Positions 36,042 to 44,344 of a stretch of DNA of 64,000 nucleotides are shown in pieces. The DNA lies in assembly GCF_000463155.2 (NCBI RefSeq), contig NZ_AWFZ01000028.1, forward strand, positions 310,001 through 374,000, given 5' to 3'. Every line of letters begins with the position of its first letter. The first letter of the stretch is position 1. The notes under the pieces were generated by a model. That model was not told the DNA's origin and did no database searches. It was given only the letters and a program-made list of their open reading frames with translations. Made by a program: the position numbers and the translations under genes. This stretch comes from Siccibacter turicensis LMG 23730. GTDB taxonomy: Bacteria > Pseudomonadota > Gammaproteobacteria > Enterobacterales > Enterobacteriaceae.

Positions 36042-36129
36042 AGTGGCGTTCTCTTCTGACCTGGAGAACACATTCCATAATCAATGCGTACTGTTTTGCC
36101 CCGCCCCCTTAACGTCGGGGCTTTTTTTT
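36042..36129 (+). ncRNA. Candidate small RNA with strong terminator
   Basis: A GCCCCG (36098-36103) / CGGGGC (36116-36121) hairpin followed by eight Ts ends a stretch that has no upstream gene on this strand; yoaF runs the other way and starts at 36003. A TACAGT at 36036-36041 could be a -10 element, though the -35 is weak. The ~88-base product would have an unpaired 5' part (CTGGAGAACACATTCC...) and a Rho-independent end, the typical layout of an Hfq-type sRNA. I do not recognise it. Confidence 0.4.
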
Positions 36130-36374
36130 GCCCGCTGAACGCCCTCTTCGGGTAGCGGCATCGTCCGGGTGGAATGATACGTGCCGTGCCGTTCTGCATG
36201 CTGGGCAACGCGTGCCTTTGATGACGGGGCGGCTTGTGGCTAAATGTTAACCCGCGCCCTCATGCCCCCTCGTCGTCGCGCTCCGGTGAGGATCCAACAG
36301 CCCGCCCGTTTTACATCCCGCGCATTCTCTTCCAGGCTTACTGAGGCTAACTGATTAAGAGATAAGGAGGCCTC

Positions 36375-36899
36375 ATGAGCGACAATCCGGTGCGCGGTAT
36401 GGATCATATCGGGATAACCGTTGCGAATATCGAGGCGGCGACGCAGTTTTTCATCGACGCGCTGGGTGCGAAGGTGCTTTACGACTCCCTGCCGCTGGCG
36501 GGTGAGGATAACGAAGGTACCCATAACGAGCAGGTGCTGAACCTTGCCCCAGGCACCGTGGTGAAAGCGGTGAGAATGCTGTGGCTGCGTCACGGGCCGG
36601 GAATCGAGCTGTTTCAGATGCAGGGGCCGACGCAGCGCGAACCGGTTCGCCCGAGCGACTATGGACTGCAGCACTTCGCGGTGTACGTTGAGGATATGCC
36701 GGAGGCGATAACCCGCTTTGAACGGGCCGGGGGGAAGATGTTTACTGAACCGCAGCCCCTGACGTTTGCGCCCGAGAAAGGCGAAGGCAACTGCTTCTGC
36801 TATGGGCGCACGCCCTGGGGCAGCGTGATTGAACTGATTTCCACGCCCTCCCCGCTTCCCTATACGCAGCATACTTCGCTGCGCCGCTGGAAACCCTGA
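36375..36899 (+). CDS. VOC (glyoxalase/bleomycin-resistance fold) family protein
   Basis: A 174-residue cytoplasmic protein with the vicinal-oxygen-chelate fold: GMDHIGITVANIEAATQFF (first beta-alpha-beta, metal His near residue 11), LQHFAVYVEDMPEAITRF (second unit, His near 95) and a terminal GSVIELIS with the metal Glu. These are dioxygenase/lyase-like metal sites, but the substrate cannot be told from sequence. AAGGAGG precedes the ATG by six bases. Single gene, with no partner nearby. Confidence 0.8.
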   Translation: MSDNPVRGMDHIGITVANIEAATQFFIDALGAKVLYDSLPLAGEDNEGTHNEQVLNLAPGTVVKAVRMLWLRHGPGIELFQMQGPTQREPVRPSDYGLQHFAVYVEDMPEAITRFERAGGKMFTEPQPLTFAPEKGEGNCFCYGRTPWGSVIELISTPSPLPYTQHTSLRRWKP

Positions 36900-37787
36900 A
36901 GCACGGGGAAATAATAATCCACAGATAAAAAAACCGGGCGCCTGCGACATCACAGGCCCCGTCAATAGAGACTACCTTTATTAATATTTCACTGCGCTCC
37001 CCGGTGCAGATATATTATATATAGACTGCTTCGTTTATTTTTGCCTGCTTTATTTTACGATCCTGAAAAATTTTCATGTCGCTGAAATAATATCTTCCTC
37101 TCTTCTCGCCCCTGACCCATGTTTATTTAACCAGCCCAGGTTATCAGGAAAATTAGTGACAATTGGTACTATTTGGTGTCGATATTATTTTTGTTGTAAT
37201 CGATTTCACGACCGGGTGGATAGATCAGCGCGTTTTCTGCAACCTCAGGTCAGACCAGGCCTGGCGCGATGCAGGGTCGTTTCCGGGCACTCCGTCCGCG
37301 TTCCTCCCTCGCCATCCTGCCCAGGCCACGCTGTACCCACCGGAATAATATTCAGCCGTCGGGCTTGCTCATGCTTACAGGAATTTCCTTAAGCCAACAT
37401 TAATTCCTGCGCGCCGTCAGAAATAATTAACTAATTATGCAAACGCTGACTCGGATGAATAAGCCTGGGATTCACAAGCCTTTAGCCTGATGCTAAAAAT
37501 AAGGCGCGCTGCGCTTAGCAGGGTAACGGTTTTTCGGTTGCCAGACCTTTTATCCACTATTCCTTTTTTAGATAAATAAAAATAAAGCGGCGAACTATCA
37601 ACGGGATGTTTCAGATAATTATATCGCCCTAAGTTAAATTCATTTTTACCAGCCTTACCCCGGCGGCTGGCGCTGACCGGGCGCTGAAACATGCGTTAAA
37701 CCTTGAGGGCGTGCAGCCCCGCGCCGTGGAACTTATACTTTGCCGCTACGTTTTGCTTCACGCCATCAACGGGATACCTTTCAGCCT
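36900..37787. other. 888-base region without a supported gene
   Basis: It is patchy: AT-rich segments (about 36965-37200 and 37420-37620) alternate with GC-rich ones (37240-37340). Short open frames exist on both strands (up to 85 codons) but show no family resemblance, no good Shine-Dalgarno, and unusual composition. It may be decayed accessory DNA; I see nothing more specific. Confidence 0.4.
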
Positions 37788-38180
37788 ATGCGCGTATCAC
37801 CCTCTCTGCTCGCCGTCAGCCTCGGCCTTCTCCTTACAACCTCCTGCGCCCACGCCGCCAGCACCGTAGAGCTACAGTGCGCCACCCGCGGTGAAGTGCA
37901 GATATCCTCGTTCAAGTACAAACTGACCACCATGAAATGGGGCGACCGCTTTCAGATCGCGTCCGGCACCAGCCGGCACGAAACCCGGGAGGGGAAACGC
38001 TACGAGGTGACGCATTTTCGCAATGGTGACGATCTGGTCTATTTCCCGGATGAGGCGCGCTACTACCTGTTCTATGCCGGGAAAGACAAGGCGGATAACT
38101 GCTCGGTAAAAGAGTCCTGGACGCTGCCGGTGGTTAACCTGCCGCGCTATGAGAAAGCGCCTCAGGATGCCCTCTCCTGA
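37788..38180 (+). CDS. Hypothetical exported protein, 130 residues
   Basis: Not recognised. The signal peptide MRVSPSLLAVSLGLLLTTSCAHA|AS is clear (the alternative lipobox LTTSC is possible, since a Cys follows the hydrophobic core). The mature part has two cysteines (LQCATRG and DNCSVKES) that may form a disulfide and a beta-rich, Lys/Tyr-rich body. Probably periplasmic. It is followed by the convergent FxLYD-type gene five bases later. Confidence 0.7.
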   Translation: MRVSPSLLAVSLGLLLTTSCAHAASTVELQCATRGEVQISSFKYKLTTMKWGDRFQIASGTSRHETREGKRYEVTHFRNGDDLVYFPDEARYYLFYAGKDKADNCSVKESWTLPVVNLPRYEKAPQDALS

Positions 38181-38185
38181 GTGAC

Positions 38186-38521
38186 TCACTCCACGACGGA
38201 AAGCTCGTCGACAGCGAAATGGGTGGGTTTAAAAACACGTGTCCGACACGGCGCGGCGATGTGCCACTCTTCATGCGGCTTAAGGTTAAAGATGATGTCG
38301 GTGGTATACCCCACCACCATGCCGTTCTTCAGCAGGTTAACGGCGATATAAACCTGCCTGAGGGTGTGATGGGAGATGTTTTTGACCACGCCCTGAATCT
38401 CACGCAGGCCCGCCTCAGAGCGGCCAAAGTGCATCTCAGAGAGGCTCACGTCTGACGATGCGGCGCACGCCGGTCCGATGCTCGCCGCGACCAGGACGGC
38501 GATAACTGCCATTTTACTCAC
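38186..38521 (-). CDS. Exported FxLYD-like domain protein
   Basis: A 111-residue periplasmic protein: signal peptide MSKMAVIAVLVAASIGPACA|AS and a mature beta-sandwich-like part, EIQGVVKNISHHTLRQVYIAVNLLKNG (landmarks GVVKNISH and VYIAVNLL) followed by the GYTTDIIFNLKPHEEWHIAA segment. This is the pattern of the FxLYD family (here the F-x-L-Y-D is replaced by FxxLKP). Function unknown. Confidence 0.7.
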   Translation of the reverse strand: MSKMAVIAVLVAASIGPACAASSDVSLSEMHFGRSEAGLREIQGVVKNISHHTLRQVYIAVNLLKNGMVVGYTTDIIFNLKPHEEWHIAAPCRTRVFKPTHFAVDELSVVE

Positions 38522-38715
38522 CTGCTGTGCTCTCCGTCTGAACTAAAGGCGGGCATTCTACCCTCTCGCCTGGCGCAGCCATGCTGACGATCTGTATAAA
38601 AACGTTACGGAATATGCCAGCGACGCGCCGGGGCACGCGCAGGCGTAAAGAAAATCGCACGGGAAAAAGGCGTATCGGGCGGGTTGTGCCACACTTTTTA
38701 CACCCCGTCTGGTAA

Positions 38716-39891
<1,176 letters not shown>

Positions 39892-39892
39892 C

Positions 39893-40327
39893 TCACGGCG
39901 GGAGCCGCCGGGTCAGCATCAGGTGGTTCCCCTGCTCGCTCTGCCAGTAACGCACCTCGTCCACGCAGCGGTAGATGAGATACAGCCCGCGCCCGTCGAT
40001 CATTACCGCATCAAGGGGCAGCGTCTCCTCAGGCTCGGCGGGCGGGATTTTGTCCGCCGGGATCGGAATGCCATTGTCCACCAGGGTCACCGACACGGCG
40101 TTGTGCTGCTGGCTGAACACCACCTCAAAGCTGGCGTCGCGGCGCGTGGGATAGCCGTGCAGAATCACGTTGGCTGCCGCTTCGCACAGCGCCAGATCCA
40201 GCGGATAGATCCAGCTCTCCGCCACGCCGAGCGGCGCTACATAGTCGCGCAGCGCCATGCCGAGCGGTGACAGACTGTTCAGATCGGACGGCAGCGTCAT
40301 GCGGTGAGGATGCAGGGTGTCGCTCAT
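39893..40327 (-). CDS. RsbW-like anti-sigma/serine kinase (HATPase)
   Basis: A 144-residue GHKL-type ATPase of the RsbW/SpoIIAB family, which phosphorylates an STAS partner and in other bacteria binds a sigma factor. Motifs in order: N-box LCEAAANVILHGYP, G1 DNGIPIPAD, and G2 MIDGRGLYLIYR. It is the last gene of the leftward operon opgC-barrel-rsbU-rsbV-rsbW, three bases after the STAS gene. No sigma factor gene lies nearby, so what it holds back is unknown; the target may be another protein of the locus. It is cytoplasmic. Confidence 0.87.
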   Translation of the reverse strand: MSDTLHPHRMTLPSDLNSLSPLGMALRDYVAPLGVAESWIYPLDLALCEAAANVILHGYPTRRDASFEVVFSQQHNAVSVTLVDNGIPIPADKIPPAEPEETLPLDAVMIDGRGLYLIYRCVDEVRYWQSEQGNHLMLTRRLPP

Positions 40328-40330
40328 CGA

Positions 40331-40675
40331 TTACCCCTTCGCCCGCAGTGAGGCAATCGCGTCCTGACGCGCAGGGAACAGGGTAAATACCCGATCCATT
40401 CGCGTCAGGGTGAACATGGTGCGGATATTGCTGTTGAGATCGCTTAACACCAGATCCCCCTTGCCGCTGGTGGCTTTCAGCAGGGAAATCAGCGCGCCCA
40501 GGCAGCTGCTGTCGATAAAATCCACCTTTGAAAAATCGAGTACCAGGCGCGGATCACCGCGCTGAATAATTGCCAGCACCTCGTTTTTGAACGCCAGCGC
40601 CACCGAGGCGTCAAGCCGCCGTGCCAGCGGCGTCACCACCGTAATGCCGTCGAAGTCGTCGGTTTCAATTTTCAT
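40331..40675 (-). CDS. STAS-domain anti-anti-sigma factor (RsbV-like)
   Basis: A 114-residue single STAS domain. The phosphoacceptor loop FSKVDFIDSSCLGALIS (Ser56 or Ser57) lies at the position used by SpoIIAA and RsbV. The start at 40675 is preferred to an upstream in-frame ATG at 40687 because GAGGA precedes it; either way it overlaps the end of the PP2C gene, so translation is probably coupled. Its likely kinase is the RsbW-like protein downstream, its phosphatase the RsbU-like protein upstream. Confidence 0.88.
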   Translation of the reverse strand: MKIETDDFDGITVVTPLARRLDASVALAFKNEVLAIIQRGDPRLVLDFSKVDFIDSSCLGALISLLKATSGKGDLVLSDLNSNIRTMFTLTRMDRVFTLFPARQDAIASLRAKG

Positions 40676-41888
40676 CGTTATCCTCATTGTCCCGTACCCG
40701 CTGAATCACCAGCAGCGAAATGTCATCCGCTACTACCCTGTCCATCTCCTCACTGGCCTGCCAGGCCTCCAGCCGCTGCGCAAAGGCGGCGAACAGCGCT
40801 GGCAACGCCTGCCCGGTCTGAGCGGCCATATACTGTTTGAGGCGCTCCGCGCCAAACATCTCACCGCTGGCGCTCTCGCACTCGGAGATCCCGTCGCTGT
40901 AGAGGAACAGCCGCTCGCCCTGATACAGTTCAAAGGCGGTGTCCTCCCAGCTTAAGTCGCTGAACAGCCCGACCGGTGGCCCGCCGAGGCCTACTTCCCG
41001 CAGCGCTCCCTCCCGGTTGACGATAAAGGGCGTAGGGTGCCCGGCCTGGCACAGCCGCCCCGCCCCGGAGGCGCAGTCGATGACGCCATACACCAGCGTG
41101 AAGTAGCTCAGCACGTCGTCGCTCTCTGCGCAGAAACGCTGGTTGAGAATGTGCACTACGTCCCCCGGCGCGCGCGCAGCGTCGCCGTCAAACAGGAAAC
41201 GCTCCACGGTGCGTCCATGCATAAACTGCCGCGCCACCGCCACCGACATCATGGCCGCGCTGACCCCGTGGCCGGAGACATCGACGCTGTAAAACGCGAC
41301 GGTGTGATCGTCCAGGGCGAAGAAGTTAAACACGTCGCCGGAAACCCAGGCCGAAGGCAGAAACAGCCAGTCCGCCTCCCAGCAGCGATGGCGCAGCGCG
41401 TGCGGCGGCAGCATGCTGTTCTGCAACCGCGCGGCGGCCTGGAGATCCGACTCAATTTGTTTCAGGGCGTCGCTCAGGCGGGCATTGCGCGCCGCCAGCG
41501 TCATCTCCAGTTGAAGCACGCGCCCCCCGGCATGCATCCTGGCCTGCAGCTCAATCTGGTTCATCGGCTTGCGCAGAAAGTCGTCCGCGCCGGCGGCAAA
41601 TCCGACCCGCAGATCGTCGACGCTGTCCCGGGCGGTCAGCAGGATCAGATAGATATAACGGTCGTGGAACTGCTCGCGGATCGCCCGGCACAGGGTTACG
41701 CCATCCATCACCGGCATCTCCCAGTCGCTGAGCACGAGGTTGATCGGGTGCGCGGCCAGCAGGCTCAGCGCCGCTTCCCCATCCTGCGCCTCGTAGACGC
41801 AGTAGCCCCACTGGGTCAGAAGCCCCGCCAGCAGCCGTCGCCAGACGGGCGCATCGTCCACCACCAGTACGGTCTGTTCGTTATCCAT
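40665..41888 (-). CDS. Response regulator with PP2C phosphatase (RsbU-like)
   Basis: A 407-residue protein with an N-terminal receiver domain (VVDDAPVWRRLL, phosphoacceptor Asp55 in LSDWEMPVMDG, conserved Lys in FLRKPMNQ), a helical linker (about 130-170), and a C-terminal PP2C/SpoIIE phosphatase with the metal-site motifs GDVFNFF, YSVDVSGHGVSAAMMS, YSDGISE and VADDISLLV. This is the architecture of Pseudomonas HsbR and similar regulators: phosphorylation of the receiver controls dephosphorylation of an STAS protein. Start at 41888 is chosen because GGAGG precedes it and the receiver domain begins there. Confidence 0.92.
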   Translation of the reverse strand: MDNEQTVLVVDDAPVWRRLLAGLLTQWGYCVYEAQDGEAALSLLAAHPINLVLSDWEMPVMDGVTLCRAIREQFHDRYIYLILLTARDSVDDLRVGFAAGADDFLRKPMNQIELQARMHAGGRVLQLEMTLAARNARLSDALKQIESDLQAAARLQNSMLPPHALRHRCWEADWLFLPSAWVSGDVFNFFALDDHTVAFYSVDVSGHGVSAAMMSVAVARQFMHGRTVERFLFDGDAARAPGDVVHILNQRFCAESDDVLSYFTLVYGVIDCASGAGRLCQAGHPTPFIVNREGALREVGLGGPPVGLFSDLSWEDTAFELYQGERLFLYSDGISECESASGEMFGAERLKQYMAAQTGQALPALFAAFAQRLEAWQASEEMDRVVADDISLLVIQRVRDNEDNDEN

Positions 41889-41896
41889 CCATCCTC

Positions 41897-42791
41897 CTAC
41901 AGCGGTAAGAACCAGATCAGACTGACGGTGCCTTCCCGGAAACGGGCGTTGCCGCCGCGGTGGCCGGGAAACCGGGTGCCGCTGTAGTTGCTGTACTGCA
42001 CCGAGAACGAGCCGGGGGTGTACCCGGCGTAACCGAAGCTGTAGCTGTAATCCCCGTTCCACGGCTGCTGCTGGCTGCTGTCCGGGAACCAGAACGCGGT
42101 GGCGCGCAGGAAGAAGTGCTGCTTCAGGGTGTAACCGCACCCGCCCAGCACCACGTTTTTGTTCGAACGGATATCGTTCTCCTTCAGCGAGTAGTAGCGC
42201 GGCACCCAGCTGTAGCCGACCTGACAGATAATCGAATCCCCTTTGTTAATCAGCAGCGGCGACTCCACCGCTTTCGGCAGGGAAAATTTCCAGGCGAAGG
42301 TAAACGCGCCCTGCTCAAAATAGGTGCGGCGGCTGTTGCCCGACGGGAAAAAGTGGTTGTCGCCGTAGTTGCTGTAAACCGCGCTGAAGGTGTTGGCGTG
42401 CCAGTCGTCATACCCGAAGCTATAGCGAAAATCGGCGGTGTAGCGGCTGGCATCGGCGATCGGCACTCGGTTGGTGATGTTGGCAAACCAGTAGCTGTAG
42501 GGCGAATACTGCAGGCTGAGGTTGAGCAGCTGGTTAACCTTCTTCTTTTCCCGCGCCGATTCCGACCCGTTAGGGATCGTCAGATGCTGCTCTTTCAGCC
42601 CGCTGGTGAAGCTGAGGGCGCCGGAAAATTTATCGTCATTACCGGCGAACAGGCGCCCCCAGCGGTTGGTAAACACCCCAACCTGCACGGGTACGTCCTG
42701 CTCTGCCGCCTTGTTGCTCTGCGCCGGGGAGCATCCCCAGCCCAATCAGTAGCAGAGGTGAAAATCTGGTTGCGCACCCGCCCTGCGGCAT
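41897..42791 (-). pseudogene. Outer-membrane beta-barrel-like protein, signal peptide out of frame
   Basis: The long frame (from about 42738 to 41897) encodes a ~275-residue protein full of aromatic beta-strand patterns (FRYSFGYDDWHANTF, GDYSYSFGYAGYTPGSFSVQYSNY), ending VSLIWFLPL, like a beta-barrel. That frame opens directly after an in-frame TGA with only a TTG. One frame over, ATG 42791 with AAGAGGAG upstream encodes a signal-peptide-like MPQGGCATRF-SPLLLIGLGMLP; removing one base from the CCCCGG run (near 42728) would join them as ...GMLPAQSNKAAEQ. So either the gene is frameshifted, or there is a sequence error in the C/G run. Probable role is polysaccharide export through the outer membrane. 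Confidence 0.6.
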
Positions 42792-42803
42792 GTCTTGCTC
42801 CTC

Positions 42804-44024
42804 TTAATTGGGTATAAAACGCCCGCCAATCTCTTTTTTGGCCATCCACCACAGCACCCCCAGCGCGAACGCGTGAACCAGGGTGTTGCGGATCCATGAC
42901 TGTTGCCACAGGTCGAAATGCACCACCTGGCTGACCGCCAGCACGACGAAGACATGGATAATAAAGGTGTAGAGCGAGTGCTGGCCCAGCGGGATCAGGA
43001 ACCAGCCGCAGAGCCGCTCGATGGGTCGCCAGCACACCGTCAGTAGCAGATAGACGCTGACGATAAGCGAGAAGTCGTTGATGACCCGGAAGGGGCCGAG
43101 GCCATTTTTCGCCGCCAGGGTGTGATAGAACCAGTTAAAATCTGCAGCCGGAATAACGTGCATCAGCAGCGTCGGCGGCATAAAGGGATTGGTGTGATTC
43201 TGGGCCACAAACAGCATGCCGAGGGCAAACGCCACCAGCATTCCGACCGCAATGTTGCCCGGTACGGTGCGGGCCAGCGACAGCAGCTCCTCTTTGTACC
43301 AGCCGCAGCACATCCCGAGTACGTAGATGAACTGCCAGGCCATAACGGGAAAGGCGAATTCAAACTCCGCCGCCGTCACCCGAACAGGCCACAGCTGATA
43401 GCTGACATACCATGCCAGCGACAGGGCAATCAGCCAGGCCACGCGCCCGGCGTAGAGGAACCAGAGAAACAGCGGGCTGGCCAGCAGCAAGCAGATATAG
43501 AGGCCAAGGATTTGCGTCTGGTGCGGGCCAATTTCCAAAAACAGAATGATATTAAACCAGGTCTCTTTTATTTGCGGGGTGGTGGGAAAAAGCGACCAGG
43601 CATTTCCGGAATAGCGGTCGACAAAGTGGGTAACCTCAAAGGTGTTGACCCAGGGCAAATGAGACAGCAACAGAATAATGAGAATAATAACGATATTAAC
43701 CTGATATATTTTAAAGGCGCGCCGCCAGAGATTCCACGAAAGGGTAAGCAACAGGTCTTTAGCCAACCGCTGACGATTAAGAAAGCCAAGCATAAACCCG
43801 GATAAAATAACAAACCCTTCAGCGCCTGTGGTTAATCCAAAGCGTTCCCAGGTGAATATATTAAATACCGACATGACCTCGGTATGCGCCACCACCATCA
43901 TCACCAGCGCGATGCCGCGCAGCATATCAATACGGAGATCGCGCCGGCCGGGCACGGCATAATGCCAGCTGCGCACCTGTTCACGCATCGACGGGCGATG
44001 CGACACCGAAACCGTATCCACCAT
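42804..44024 (-). CDS. OpgC-type membrane acyltransferase
   Basis: A ~406-residue inner-membrane protein with about ten hydrophobic segments of the OpgC/acyltransferase 3 type, e.g. RDLRIDMLRGIALVMMVVAH (the His of the family RGIA...H motif), SGFMLGFLNRQ, FLIPLGQHSLYTFIIHV. In E. coli OpgC succinylates osmoregulated periplasmic glucans. Here it heads a leftward operon next to a glycosyltransferase locus and has no opgG or opgH beside it, so it more likely decorates the locus's own product. Start ATG 44024 is preferred; an in-frame TTG 141 bases upstream would add an unlikely N-terminus. Confidence 0.75.
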   Translation of the reverse strand: MVDTVSVSHRPSMREQVRSWHYAVPGRRDLRIDMLRGIALVMMVVAHTEVMSVFNIFTWERFGLTTGAEGFVILSGFMLGFLNRQRLAKDLLLTLSWNLWRRAFKIYQVNIVIILIILLLSHLPWVNTFEVTHFVDRYSGNAWSLFPTTPQIKETWFNIILFLEIGPHQTQILGLYICLLLASPLFLWFLYAGRVAWLIALSLAWYVSYQLWPVRVTAAEFEFAFPVMAWQFIYVLGMCCGWYKEELLSLARTVPGNIAVGMLVAFALGMLFVAQNHTNPFMPPTLLMHVIPAADFNWFYHTLAAKNGLGPFRVINDFSLIVSVYLLLTVCWRPIERLCGWFLIPLGQHSLYTFIIHVFVVLAVSQVVHFDLWQQSWIRNTLVHAFALGVLWWMAKKEIGGRFIPN

Positions 44025-44344
44025 AATCCGTATTCCAGAAATAGAGCGCTGGCAGAGGGTCTGTGTCGCGCTTCGCTTATTTATCAGGTTTGTTAATAGT
44101 AATGTAGTGTAGATGAGCGCGGTGTAAAGCGGCAATATATCCGGTAATGTAAAACGTTTTTTCAAACCGCTATCAACAAGTTAATAAATTAATGACTGAC
44201 ATACGCACCCGCTTTCTTGCAAACACAATGCTTGCATCTATCATTTTCAATAATAACGTTTTCAGTCACCTGCCTTTTTGAATACAGAATATATTCTGGT
44301 GACCCGGGCGCTCTGTTTAACCTTTTTTGTAAGGCGGATGCTGG
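44025..44344. promoter_or_regulatory. Divergent promoter region of the glycan locus
   Basis: This 320-base gap separates the leftward opgC-like operon and the rightward glycosyltransferase operon and must hold both promoters. It is notably AT-rich compared with the operons. I see no confident -35/-10 pair, and I did not find a recognisable operator. Confidence 0.5.

Noticed and set aside
36044-36129. Similarity of the orphan-terminator transcript to RyhB (GGAGAAC element)
   Set aside because: Only a short GAGAAC stretch is shared; the RyhB core (CCTGAAAGCACGACATTGC) is absent and no Fur box is seen.
37435-37692. 85-codon frame on the minus strand
   Set aside because: No family resemblance, no clear ribosome-binding site, unusual composition (high Ser/Lys/Tyr with no structure) and it lies in a patchy AT-rich gap.
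41889-42140. N-terminal extension of the REC-PP2C protein
   Set aside because: The extra 84 residues are an alternate-frame read of the barrel gene and have no domain; the receiver begins right at the ATG with GGAGG at 41888.
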